Shown piece after piece: positions 1 through 6,826 of a stretch of DNA of 25,273 bases. Position numbers and translations under genes: made by a program. Each line of letters starts with the position of its first letter. Position 1 is the stretch's first letter. This DNA is from CAG-307 sp964524125 (GTDB lineage Bacteria > Bacillota_I > Bacilli_A > Acholeplasmatales > Anaeroplasmataceae). The stretch covers positions 1 through 25,273 of the forward strand of contig CAZGBY010000023.1 in assembly GCA_964524125.1 (NCBI GenBank). The letters are read 5' to 3'. The notes below the pieces were generated by a model, which saw nothing but the letters and a program-made list of their open reading frames with translations, had not been told where the DNA came from and made no database searches.

Positions 1-417
1 TCACAAGATAGTGGTAGTACATCATCAAGTAAAAGTACATACATAGTAAACATATTTATTAAGTTATTTATAGATAAATATGATACTTATAATATTGAAA
101 CTCAAAGTAATATCTTTAATATATTATCAACTATTGTTAGAAAAGGTGCTCATATGTCAGAATATGCTATACTTGCAGTATTGGTTTATTTCTTCTTAGA
201 TAATCCTTTAAAATTAATAAATTACATTATTCCAATAATATTTTCATTTTTATATTCTTTAACTGATGAATTTCATCAATTATTTATCTCATCAAGAAAA
301 GGTTCATTTATAGATTGTTTAATTGATACTTTAGGTGCTTTGCTTATTATGATTTTATTTTATTTAATAAATAAATTAATAAACAAAAAGAAAAATAGAC
401 TTTACAAATCAAATTAA
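1..417 (+). CDS. VanZ-family membrane protein, 5'-truncated by the window edge
   Basis: The reading frame is open from base 1, so the gene starts before the window; 138 codons are visible. The family pattern can be read: a Ser/Thr-rich stretch near the start, RKGAHMSEYAIL at residues 47-58, one hydrophobic helix, then TDEFHQLFISSRKGSFIDCLIDTLG and a last hydrophobic helix with a Lys-rich cytoplasmic tail. The RK-x-H-x-x-EY, DE-x-HQ and D-x-x-x-DT-x-G signatures are those of VanZ-like proteins. These are small polytopic membrane proteins; the founding member gives low-level teicoplanin resistance, but most relatives in low-GC bacteria have no known function. The internal ATG at 154 lies inside the conserved core and is not the start. 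No clear terminator follows. Confidence 0.82.
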   Translation, partial: SQDSGSTSSSKSTYIVNIFIKLFIDKYDTYNIETQSNIFNILSTIVRKGAHMSEYAILAVLVYFFLDNPLKLINYIIPIIFSFLYSLTDEFHQLFISSRKGSFIDCLIDTLGALLIMILFYLINKLINKKKNRLYKSN

Positions 418-544
418 AAGAAAAAACTTTAATCGAATAACATTCTATTTTCCTTGATTTAATATAAAAAAAACTATAAAATGTATATACAAATATAAAG
501 AAAGTAATATATTAAATATTAATATATAAATGGTGATAAAATAT

Positions 545-1405
545 ATGAATAAATTTATGATAGTAACTGATTCGTGCTCTGATATTAGAGGAGATGAGGT
601 AACAAAATTAGATGTTGAAGTTGTACCAATGAATGTTTCATTTGGCGATGAACATTATCAAGAAGGTGTAAATATTACACCTGAAGAATTCTATAATAAA
701 CTAACTACATCAAAAATATTTCCAAAAACAAGCCAACCTTCTCCAGATTTATTTGAAGAAATATTTTTACGTGCAAAAGCCTCATCAAGAGAGGTTTTAG
801 TGTTATGCTTATCTTCTGGACTTTCTGGTACATTACAATCAGCTAAGATAGCAGCTTCAATTGCAGAATATGAAGAACATGTCCATTTTGTTGATACACT
901 TGCATGTCTTACTGGAGAAAGATTAATTGTAAAAGAAGCGTGTCGTTTAAGAGATAAGGGTGTTCCTTTAGAAAATGTTATTGAGACATTAGAAGATATT
1001 AAACACAGGGTTAGATATTTTTCAATTGTTGATACTTTAGAATATTTTTATAAGGGTGGAAGATTATCTAAAACTGCTATGATTTTAGGCTCGCTTGTTG
1101 GTCTAAAACCATTTATTGACTTAGATCCTCAAGGCAAGATTCGTAATTTTGGAAAAGGACTTGGCATGCATAGAAGTCTGCGTGCTGCACAAGACTTTGT
1201 CAAAAAGCACGAAAGAGATGAAAAATATGGTGTTTGTTACGGATATGTAGCAGATGATGATAATTTAAAGAAACTAATTGAAAAGACATCTAATATTTTA
1301 AATGTAGATGAAATTGATATTTCAGCAATTGGTGCTACATCTGGAGCACATATTGGTCCTGGTGGGTCATGTGTTGCATATATTTCAAAGGAGATTAAAG
1401 AATAA
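545..1405 (+). CDS. DegV family fatty-acid-binding protein (FakB-like)
   Basis: A 286-residue protein of normal DegV/FakB length. FakB proteins bind a single fatty acid and present it to the FakA kinase, which phosphorylates it for phospholipid synthesis from exogenous fatty acids. Visible family motifs are VTDSCSD at residues 7-13, KTSQPSP (the Thr-Ser pair that holds the fatty-acid carboxylate), LSSGLSGT, the central EYFYKGGRLSK, and GAHIGPG near the C-terminus. ATG 545 is chosen because GGTGAT at 532-537 sits 7 nt upstream; an in-frame ATG at 530 overlaps that ribosome site. The stop overlaps the start of the next gene by one base (TAATG), so the two are probably translationally coupled. 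No fakA-like gene lies in the window. The specific fatty acid cannot be inferred. Confidence 0.9.
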   Translation: MNKFMIVTDSCSDIRGDEVTKLDVEVVPMNVSFGDEHYQEGVNITPEEFYNKLTTSKIFPKTSQPSPDLFEEIFLRAKASSREVLVLCLSSGLSGTLQSAKIAASIAEYEEHVHFVDTLACLTGERLIVKEACRLRDKGVPLENVIETLEDIKHRVRYFSIVDTLEYFYKGGRLSKTAMILGSLVGLKPFIDLDPQGKIRNFGKGLGMHRSLRAAQDFVKKHERDEKYGVCYGYVADDDNLKKLIEKTSNILNVDEIDISAIGATSGAHIGPGGSCVAYISKEIKE

Positions 1406-1710
1406 TGATTTTTTATTCATCGGTCGCTATATTAGTAGGTATTCTCTTATTTGGATTGGGCGTTTTTTATATTATAAAAAAAGAAAATGCTCTTCAAGTT
1501 GGTAAGATTAATAAACTTAAAAATGCTCATTTATATACATTAATTATTTCAATAATAATGATATCAGTTGGTATTTTGTTAATAATAAGTGGAATCATTT
1601 CTTTTATAATTGATTTTGATTTATTATTTGCAATTATATTTACATTATTAATTTTTATATATTTATTAGTTGATTATATATTACAAAAGAAATTATCTAA
1701 AAAAAATTAA
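1405..1710 (+). CDS. small three-helix membrane protein, unknown function
   Basis: A 101-residue hydrophobic protein whose ATG overlaps the TAA of the DegV gene by one base, so it is almost certainly co-transcribed and coupled. Three membrane segments can be seen at about residues 2-24, 43-65 and 67-92. A basic loop (KKENALQVGKINKLKN) lies between the first two and a KKLSKKN tail is probably cytoplasmic. No enzymatic motif is visible and I do not recognise the family. The link to DegV could mean a role in lipid uptake or membrane homeostasis, but that is only an inference from gene order. The operon ends at the intrinsic terminator directly downstream. Confidence 0.7.
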   Translation: MIFYSSVAILVGILLFGLGVFYIIKKENALQVGKINKLKNAHLYTLIISIIMISVGILLIISGIISFIIDFDLLFAIIFTLLIFIYLLVDYILQKKLSKKN

Positions 1711-1716
1711 ATGATT

Positions 1717-1757
1717 AAATTGACTATCCTATTAAATGGGTATAGTCAATTTTTTAT
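1717..1757 (+). terminator. intrinsic terminator of the degV operon
   Basis: An 11-bp perfect stem (arms 1717-1727 and 1742-1752) with a 14-nt loop runs into a T-run (1751-1755). It starts just after the TAA at 1710. It lies inside the upstream open extension of the next frame, which supports the later start at 1774 for that gene. Confidence 0.85.
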
Positions 1758-1773
1758 AAGAAGGTGCATTAAA

Positions 1774-2199
1774 ATGAATTTTAAAATTGATAAACAAGGT
1801 ATTAATGAAAATATTAATTTTAATTTTTTGTGTGATAAAGTTTTGGGGAACATAAATATCAAGGATAATTTAGTTGAATTTTTAATATATGATACATTTT
1901 ATTTAGATAAAGAACCAAAATATAAACTACTTACTAAACTTGGTAAAAATACACTAGAGTATATTAATGTATATCTTTATAAAATTATAAAAGGAAAAAT
2001 AAAAGGTAAATTATCTAGTATTGAAAAGATTATAAAAAACAAGGTATCAATTCAAATTTATGACGTTCATTATATGAATTCTACATTCATTTTAAAAGGA
2101 AGCATTATTAAAGATTTTAAATTAAATAGAAATAATATATGGTTAGAATTTATTTTAGAAGATTCAGATTCTTATTTAGAAATTAAAGAATTCATTTAA
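1774..2199 (+). CDS. hypothetical protein, 141 aa
   Basis: I do not recognise this family. The protein is Lys/Ile/Asn-rich, has no signal peptide or membrane helix, and has alternating hydrophobic residues in its C-terminal half (ISIQIYDV, STFILKGSI, IWLEFILEDS) that suggest a small beta-sheet cytosolic protein. The start at 1774 follows AAGGTG at 1761-1766; the frame extends upstream to 1711 but runs through a terminator hairpin, so the extension is rejected. The 3' end overlaps the 3' end of the convergent ylbJ gene by 4 bp, with no terminator between them. No promoter could be assigned; read-through of the degV terminator is possible. Confidence 0.6.
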   Translation: MNFKIDKQGINENINFNFLCDKVLGNINIKDNLVEFLIYDTFYLDKEPKYKLLTKLGKNTLEYINVYLYKIIKGKIKGKLSSIEKIIKNKVSIQIYDVHYMNSTFILKGSIIKDFKLNRNNIWLEFILEDSDSYLEIKEFI

Positions 2200-3167
2200 T
2201 TAAAGTTCTTATTAGTTTTATCATTTAAAAATAATATAATTATCAAATAAAATATTATACTAATAATGCCAATATAAATATTATATTTTAACAATACTAT
2301 TATAATTCCACACAAAATACTTAAATATATTCTAAATGACAAGAATTCTTTATAATTAATAAAAGAAGATACACTATTTATTTGAGTATGTATAGATAGT
2401 CCTAAAAAAGTATTAGTTAATATAAAAAAGAATAAATCAAAGTATTTATTAATAGATTTATAATATCTTAAAGAAACTGTCAAATCTATAAATGAAGTTA
2501 ATATAAATGATTTTGTATCATTTAAACTAAATATATTAATAATTGAAAATGATATTATTTCAAAAAAGAATATAAAACTAAATATTTTTATTAATGTAGT
2601 AAAAGAAGAATATACTATATCATCTAAAGATTCATTTGAATTAATATCTAAACTATATATTTTTATATCTCTACTATTGTAATATTTAGGTTTAATAATT
2701 AATGTTAACAAAGGTATAAGGTATGTAACTATTAATATAATAAAAATATCTTCTTTAAATGATGATACTATACATTTATATAAATAAATAGGAGAAGAAA
2801 AACATAATACCATGCCTAATCTTTTAGCTTCATCTTTTGAAATGTTTCCTTTTTGATAGGATTCATTTAATAAAATTTGACTTGTAGGATTTCCACTTAA
2901 AAATGAAAAAAATAAAATAAATACTTCGTCGCTACTTTCTAAATTAAATAGTTTGATGATAGGTTTTGATATTTTATTTATTGTATATATCACATATTTA
3001 TTTGATTTTAATAATTTAGCAATTATTATCATTAAAAATAAAGAAGGAATTAAGATATAAATAAAAGTATTTAAAGTGTTTAAAAAACATTCTGAAATGA
3101 AATTATAATATTTCATACTAATAAAAGATAATAATATAATAAAAAATAGAATAAATATCTTAATCAC
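2196..3167 (-). CDS. ylbJ: YlbJ-type sporulation integral membrane protein
   Basis: About 323 residues with roughly eight hydrophobic segments. The signature SGNPTSQILLNESYQKG at about residues 90-106, followed by ISKDEAKRL, corresponds to the nucleoside-recognition (Gate) motif of YlbJ/SpoIIM-like spore membrane proteins (SGYP...L...G.IS..EA..L). In Bacillus subtilis YlbJ is a mother-cell protein under sigma-E needed for normal spores; transport function is suspected for the family but not established. It is divergent from the MazF-like gene, and its upstream sequence resembles a sigma-E promoter. The reading frame begins at GTG 3167, but that GTG lies inside a GGTGAT Shine-Dalgarno whose usual spacing would place the start at ATA 3158. 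The start codon is therefore uncertain. The 3' end overlaps the neighbouring gene by 4 bp. Confidence 0.75.
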   Translation of the reverse strand: MIKIFILFFIILLSFISMKYYNFISECFLNTLNTFIYILIPSLFLMIIIAKLLKSNKYVIYTINKISKPIIKLFNLESSDEVFILFFSFLSGNPTSQILLNESYQKGNISKDEAKRLGMVLCFSSPIYLYKCIVSSFKEDIFIILIVTYLIPLLTLIIKPKYYNSRDIKIYSLDINSNESLDDIVYSSFTTLIKIFSFIFFFEIISFSIINIFSLNDTKSFILTSFIDLTVSLRYYKSINKYFDLFFFILTNTFLGLSIHTQINSVSSFINYKEFLSFRIYLSILCGIIIVLLKYNIYIGIISIIFYLIIILFLNDKTNKNFN

Positions 3168-3174
3168 CTAAATA

Positions 3175-3202
3175 ATTCTATGCAAGAGTAGCCTAATTAT
3201 GT
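3175..3202 (-). promoter_or_regulatory. candidate sigma-E-type promoter of ylbJ
   Basis: Read on the minus strand, ACATAAT (3202-3196), a 13-nt spacer and CATAGAAT (3182-3175) match the sigma-E consensus form (kmATATT, 13-14 nt, CATACAnT) at 5 of 7 and 7 of 8 positions. The predicted start of transcription falls about at the GGTGAT at 3168, leaving almost no leader. The -35 box shares bases with the divergent promoter. Confidence 0.45.
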
Positions 3203-3208
3203 TAAAAT
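3200..3208 (+). promoter_or_regulatory. extended -10 promoter of the MazF-like gene
   Basis: TGTTAAAAT fits TGn plus a five-of-six -10 hexamer. It is 26 nt upstream of the chosen ATG 3235 and contains the alternative in-frame ATG 3199, which argues against that earlier start. No good -35 box is seen, as is usual for extended -10 promoters. Confidence 0.5.
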
Positions 3209-3234
3209 TAATATATAAGGATTGTGATATTTAT

Positions 3235-4116
3235 ATGTTTAAAAAGATAAGACAATATTTTAAAAATCGTAAATTAATTAAATCTTTTAAATATGGTGAT
3301 GTAATCTGGTGTCACATAGATGAATATGGAGAAAGGTTTAAATTTGAAGATAATCATAAAATAAGACCTTTTCTATTTGTAAAATATGAAAAAAGAAGAA
3401 TTTATGGTTATACTTTAACTACTAAAAAAACTAGTAAAAATTCATTACAATGTAAATTATCTAGTTTTGAAGGTAGTGTCTTACTTATGTGTTTATTTGA
3501 ACTTAAAATTAAACAATTTAAAGAATATTCGTGTAAAATGGATCCTTATGATTTAAATAGAATATCTAAAATAATATATAATATGCATGATGATCCAAAA
3601 CTAAAAAACGAGATATTAAAAACTATTAAAATAGAAGAAAATGATATTGTTATTTATAAAAATGAAAGGCATTTAGTATATGCTAAAGATTTAAAAAGAC
3701 TTACATTATATAAAGTTACTAAGAAAAATGGGGATATTAAAATTATATATAATCGTAAACAATATTATGTATCTATGAATCCGGTTTATGCAAATGTTGA
3801 TGAAGTAGTTTATTTTGATAAATATAATGATGATATTAAAAGCTTATTTTCACGTCTTAAAAAAGATAAAATGAAGAAAAAAGCCAGTGGATTAAACCAT
3901 TTTGTTAAAGGTGATTTATATAAAACAAATAAAGGTACATTTTTAGTTATTGATACTGAAAAGTCATTTTTATATGTTACAAAATATAATAATCCTGATT
4001 ATGTTGTTAGAAAAACTAATATGGATTATAAAAAAAGAATTGGTAAGATTAATGAAGTAGAATTTTCTAAGTTTTTAAAGAACCTAAATGATATAACAAA
4101 TACTTTTTCAAATTAG
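3235..4116 (+). CDS. long PemK/MazF-like protein with three apparent small-barrel units
   Basis: A 293-residue basic protein. Residues 18-65 read like a PemK/MazF fold: YGDVIWCHIDE, then KIRPFLFVKY and YGYTLTTKK. This resembles the family pattern GD(I/V)VW...RP.LVV...(T/S) used by mRNA-cleaving toxins; R44-P45 and T60/T62 sit where MazF has its catalytic Arg and Ser/Thr. Two more stretches resemble small SH3-like barrels: residues 135-195 (ENDIVIYKNERHLVY) and 223-285 (FVKGDLYKTNKGTFLVI). Typical MazF toxins have about 110 residues and one barrel. No antitoxin gene lies next to it. It may be a domesticated RNA-binding or RNase protein rather than a toxin. ATG 3235 follows GTGAT at 3224-3228. 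Confidence 0.6.
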   Translation: MFKKIRQYFKNRKLIKSFKYGDVIWCHIDEYGERFKFEDNHKIRPFLFVKYEKRRIYGYTLTTKKTSKNSLQCKLSSFEGSVLLMCLFELKIKQFKEYSCKMDPYDLNRISKIIYNMHDDPKLKNEILKTIKIEENDIVIYKNERHLVYAKDLKRLTLYKVTKKNGDIKIIYNRKQYYVSMNPVYANVDEVVYFDKYNDDIKSLFSRLKKDKMKKKASGLNHFVKGDLYKTNKGTFLVIDTEKSFLYVTKYNNPDYVVRKTNMDYKKRIGKINEVEFSKFLKNLNDITNTFSN

Positions 4117-4177
4117 ATAAGACATATTTTAACAAATTATTAATTATTTGTAGACTATGATTATTATTGGTGAAAAT

Positions 4178-4438
4178 ATGAAGAAAAATCATTATATATT
4201 TTTAATAATAATTATAGTAATAATTATAATTTTATCATTTAAAGATTCTTCACAAACGAAAGATGTATCTGCATCATTTGATAGTGATATTGTAGAATAT
4301 GAAGAAATATTAGTAGTAGAATCTACATCTAATTTATTTTCTAAATTAGGTCTTAAATTTAATAATATAATATGCAATATATTTAGTTATATATTTATAA
4401 TTATTAATAAAATTATTAGTTTTATTCTTGGTTTATAA
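4178..4438 (+). CDS. small protein with two hydrophobic ends, unknown
   Basis: An 86-residue protein. The start MKKNHYIF at 4178 has GGTGAA eight bases upstream. A very Ile-rich helix (residues 6-20) is followed by an acidic, Ser-rich stretch (about 21-50, containing DSDIVEYEEILVVEST) and a second hydrophobic helix at about 58-85. The layout suits a membrane protein with an acidic extracytoplasmic loop, or a secreted peptide with an uncleaved anchor. I do not recognise the family. It lies 62 bp after the MazF-like gene and 42 bp before the DUF1576 gene, which has its own promoter. Its base composition matches its neighbours. Confidence 0.5.
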   Translation: MKKNHYIFLIIIIVIIIILSFKDSSQTKDVSASFDSDIVEYEEILVVESTSNLFSKLGLKFNNIICNIFSYIFIIINKIISFILGL

Positions 4439-4447
4439 AATCTTAAA

Positions 4448-4456
4448 TGATATAAT
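4448..4456 (+). promoter_or_regulatory. extended -10 promoter of the DUF1576 gene
   Basis: TGATATAAT is a perfect extended -10 element 25 nt upstream of ATG 4481, with GAGGT as ribosome site in between. No convincing -35 box is seen. Confidence 0.55.
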
Positions 4457-4480
4457 TTAAATATATTATGAGGTATGTAA

Positions 4481-5722
4481 ATGAAGGTATTAGAATATAT
4501 TAAAAAGACATATTATTTACCTATTTTAGCTTTTATTTTAATTGTATCTGCATTTTTTGTAAATACACCCAAAGAAGTAATAATAGGATTTAAAAATATA
4601 ATATTATCAAGTAGTATTTTAACTACTGATTATATAGAAGTTGGTACTTTAGGTTCTACTCTATTAAATGCAGGATTAGTTCTTATATTAAATTTAGTTA
4701 TTATAAGATTATTAGATTTAAGAATGTCAGGATTAATTTACGCTGCTGTTTATATGATTCTTGGTTATTCTTTTTTTGGAAAGAATGTTTTAAATTCCTT
4801 ACCTATTTATTTTGGAGTATTTTTATATTCTAAAATAAATAAAATCCCTACAAGAAATTTAATTATACCTCTTTTATTTTCAAGTGGTATTTCACCACTT
4901 GTAAGTTATATAATGTTTGGATTTGATATAAAACTGTATATTTCGATACCTCTAGGTTTATTAAGTGGTATTTCCGCAGGTATGATAGTACCTGCAATGT
5001 CAAGTCATACAATTAAATTTCATCAGGGATATAATTTGTTTAATGTAGGATTTTCGCTTGGAATAATAGCTATTTTATTTAATGGGATTTTATCGCTTTT
5101 TGGATATAAAACTGATAAAATTACTATTCTATCAGATGAATATAGTACTATTTTATATGTAATATTATTTTCTTTTAGTTTGTGTCTTATTATAATATCA
5201 ATACTTACTAATCCTAAAGCAATTAAAATGATGCCTACATTGTTTAAAAGATCTGGTCGTTTAGTTAGTGATTATATTAGAGATTATGGTATTTCTTTAG
5301 TACTTTTAAATCAAGCTGGAATAATAATTATTCAAGGAATTATATGCTTAATATTTAAAGTTAACCTTAATGGAGTTGTATTTGGTACTATAATATCTGT
5401 TTGTGGATTTGCAGGAGCTGGTATGCATATAAAAAATACATCAATTATTATGTTAGGTACTATTATTATGAGTTTAATTGTAGGATCTGATATTTCTCAA
5501 ACATCGATTATAATTGGTATATTATTTAGTGTTGCATTATCACCAGTTGCTGGGCGTTATGGTATATTTATTGGTATTTTAACGGGTGCTTTACATATGG
5601 CAATATTGCCACTTTGTCTTTCGTTTCAAGGTGGATATGATTTATATAATAATGGATTTTGTGCTGGCTTTGTAGCTTGTATAGTAATTACTATTACAGA
5701 GGCGTTTAAGAAAGAGGAGTAA
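4481..5722 (+). CDS. DUF1576 family multi-pass membrane protein
   Basis: A 413-residue, strongly hydrophobic protein with about ten to eleven membrane segments. It resembles the DUF1576 family found in clostridia and Erysipelotrichia: an N-terminal helix ending in NTPKEVIIGF, a Gly-rich central part (FSSGISPLVSYIMFG, GLLSGISAGMIVPA), SSHTIKFHQGYNLFNVGFSLG, and the C-terminal GGYDLYNNGFCAGFV. The two related phrases HQGYNLFNVGF and GGYDLYNNGF about 200 residues apart suggest an internal duplication, as in many transporters. The substrate is unknown. ATG 4481 follows GAGGT. A small acidic gene starts 4 bp after the stop, so they form one transcription unit. Confidence 0.7.
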   Translation: MKVLEYIKKTYYLPILAFILIVSAFFVNTPKEVIIGFKNIILSSSILTTDYIEVGTLGSTLLNAGLVLILNLVIIRLLDLRMSGLIYAAVYMILGYSFFGKNVLNSLPIYFGVFLYSKINKIPTRNLIIPLLFSSGISPLVSYIMFGFDIKLYISIPLGLLSGISAGMIVPAMSSHTIKFHQGYNLFNVGFSLGIIAILFNGILSLFGYKTDKITILSDEYSTILYVILFSFSLCLIIISILTNPKAIKMMPTLFKRSGRLVSDYIRDYGISLVLLNQAGIIIIQGIICLIFKVNLNGVVFGTIISVCGFAGAGMHIKNTSIIMLGTIIMSLIVGSDISQTSIIIGILFSVALSPVAGRYGIFIGILTGALHMAILPLCLSFQGGYDLYNNGFCAGFVACIVITITEAFKKEE

Positions 5723-5726
5723 AAAT

Positions 5727-6083
5727 ATGAGTATTCATGAAGTAAAAAAAGATGCTAAAATTGTAGATGAAATATTACTTTATTTACTTAAAAATAATCA
5801 TAATGAAGTTGAAATTAAAGTAAAAAGAGAAGAAAAAGAAGTAAATATTTCTTTTAAATGCTCACCACTTGAAGATGAGATGTTAAATAATTTAGACAAA
5901 TATATAAATAAAGAACGTGAAATTGAAGTTGAAGAATATGGCTGGGAATTAATGGGAGAATCTGATGGACAAACAGATTTAGGAATGGTTGGTCTTTTGA
6001 TTGATAAATTAACTATTGATAATTCAAATAAAGATTTTACAATTTTAAATCTTAAAAGAACATATAAAAAGAAATTGCATTAG
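5727..6083 (+). CDS. small acidic cytosolic protein, unknown
   Basis: A 118-residue protein rich in Glu, Lys and Asp, with no signal peptide or membrane helix. An N-terminal helix (VKKDAKIVDEILLYLLKNNH) is followed by strands (EVEIKVKREEKEVNISFKC) and a C-terminal segment GESDGQTDLGMVGLLIDKLTI. The helix followed by paired strands, then a Gly-rich turn and LGMVGLLID, faintly recalls the GHKL ATPase fold of anti-sigma and regulatory kinases, but key nucleotide motifs are absent and I would not assign it. AAGAGGAG overlapping the end of the DUF1576 gene is its ribosome site; spacing is 4 bp, so it is co-expressed with the membrane protein and may act with it. Confidence 0.6.
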   Translation: MSIHEVKKDAKIVDEILLYLLKNNHNEVEIKVKREEKEVNISFKCSPLEDEMLNNLDKYINKEREIEVEEYGWELMGESDGQTDLGMVGLLIDKLTIDNSNKDFTILNLKRTYKKKLH

Positions 6084-6106
6084 TTATTTAAAAATGAATT
6101 GATTTA

Positions 6107-6115
6107 TGATATTAT
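6107..6115 (+). promoter_or_regulatory. extended -10 promoter of pgsA
   Basis: TGATATTAT lies 26 nt upstream of ATG 6141. It falls within an open upstream extension of the pgsA frame, which supports the later start. Confidence 0.45.
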
Positions 6116-6140
6116 ATTAAATAAATTGGAGGAATTAATT

Positions 6141-6737
6141 ATGACATTACCAAATAAACTAACATTAGGAAGAATCGCAGCTGTACCTTTAATGATAGTT
6201 GTTGCGTGCATACCGTATTTAAATGAAAATATGATATTTTCAAGTTTGACACTTGCAAATTTTATTAATGTTATTATTTTCTTTTTAGCCGCTTTTACTG
6301 ATTTTTTAGATGGTAAAATTGCAAGGAAATATAACCTGGTCACAACTTTTGGAAAATTTGCAGATCCGCTTGCGGATAAAATGCTTGTACTTTGCAGTTT
6401 TTTAATTTTAATGAGTCAATATCGCAGTGTTGATTTAGGTTATACATTTAATTTAGTACCTATGTGGGGAGTTGCGATTATATTAATTAGAGAACTTACT
6501 GTATCAGGAATTAGACTTGTGGCTGCACAAAAAGGCGAGGTTATTGCAGCTGGCTGGGCTGGAAAGGTAAAAACTTTTGTGACTATGATTGCCATATTTG
6601 TATTATTTTTCTCAGGTATTTGGAAGTGGCTTGATATTTTAGGTCTTGTACTTATGTATGTATCTATTGTTTTAACAATTTATTCTGGTATTGTATATAT
6701 TTATAATAGTAGAAAAATTATTTTTGAATCAATGTAA
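6141..6737 (+). CDS. pgsA: CDP-diacylglycerol--glycerol-3-phosphate 3-phosphatidyltransferase
   Basis: A 198-residue integral membrane enzyme that makes phosphatidylglycerol phosphate from CDP-diacylglycerol and glycerol 3-phosphate, the committed step to phosphatidylglycerol and cardiolipin. It begins MTLPNKLTLGRIAAVP, the standard PgsA N-terminus. The full CDP-alcohol phosphotransferase motif is intact: D57-G58-x2-A61-R62-x8-G71-x3-D75-x3-D79. LIRELTVSGIRLVAA and AGWAGKVKT further on are also PgsA hallmarks, and about six helices are present. GGAGG at 6128-6132 precedes ATG 6141. In many Bacillota pgsA lies close upstream of recA (often with cinA between). Here recA follows without cinA, but the two are now separated by an insertion sequence. 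Confidence 0.95.
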   Translation: MTLPNKLTLGRIAAVPLMIVVACIPYLNENMIFSSLTLANFINVIIFFLAAFTDFLDGKIARKYNLVTTFGKFADPLADKMLVLCSFLILMSQYRSVDLGYTFNLVPMWGVAIILIRELTVSGIRLVAAQKGEVIAAGWAGKVKTFVTMIAIFVLFFSGIWKWLDILGLVLMYVSIVLTIYSGIVYIYNSRKIIFESM

Positions 6738-6757
6738 TAAAATCCTTCTAAAATAGT

Positions 6758-6795
6758 AAAAAAACATAAAAAAAAACTCAAAAATAGCAAAAAAA
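6758..6795 (+). other. left half of a phased A-tract array (curved DNA)
   Basis: A-runs begin at 6758, 6768, 6780 and 6789, each 5-9 bases long, at about one helical turn. The array resumes at 8052 beyond the insertion sequence. Helically phased A-tracts bend DNA. Confidence 0.6.
6788..6795 (+). repeat. 8-bp target-site duplication, left copy (CAAAAAAA)
   Basis: Identical to 8051-8058 on the other side of the element. Eight bases is the duplication size typical of IS1595-family elements. Confidence 0.9.
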
Positions 6796-6821
6796 TACGC
6801 TATTCCATAATTCGACTGATA
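6796..6821 (+). repeat. left terminal inverted repeat of the IS
   Basis: 26 bp, starting TACGCTATTCCATAATTCG. It is an exact reverse complement of 8025-8050. Confidence 0.93.
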
Positions 6822-6826
6822 GAACA

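Noticed and set aside
1308..1505. Plus-strand open frame across the degV end and the next gene
   Set aside because: It overlaps two better supported genes in another frame, without a ribosome site.
3235..4438. MazF-like protein plus the 86-aa protein as a toxin-antitoxin pair
   Set aside because: The small protein is membrane-bound with two hydrophobic segments, lies downstream, and looks nothing like a DNA-binding MazE-type antitoxin.
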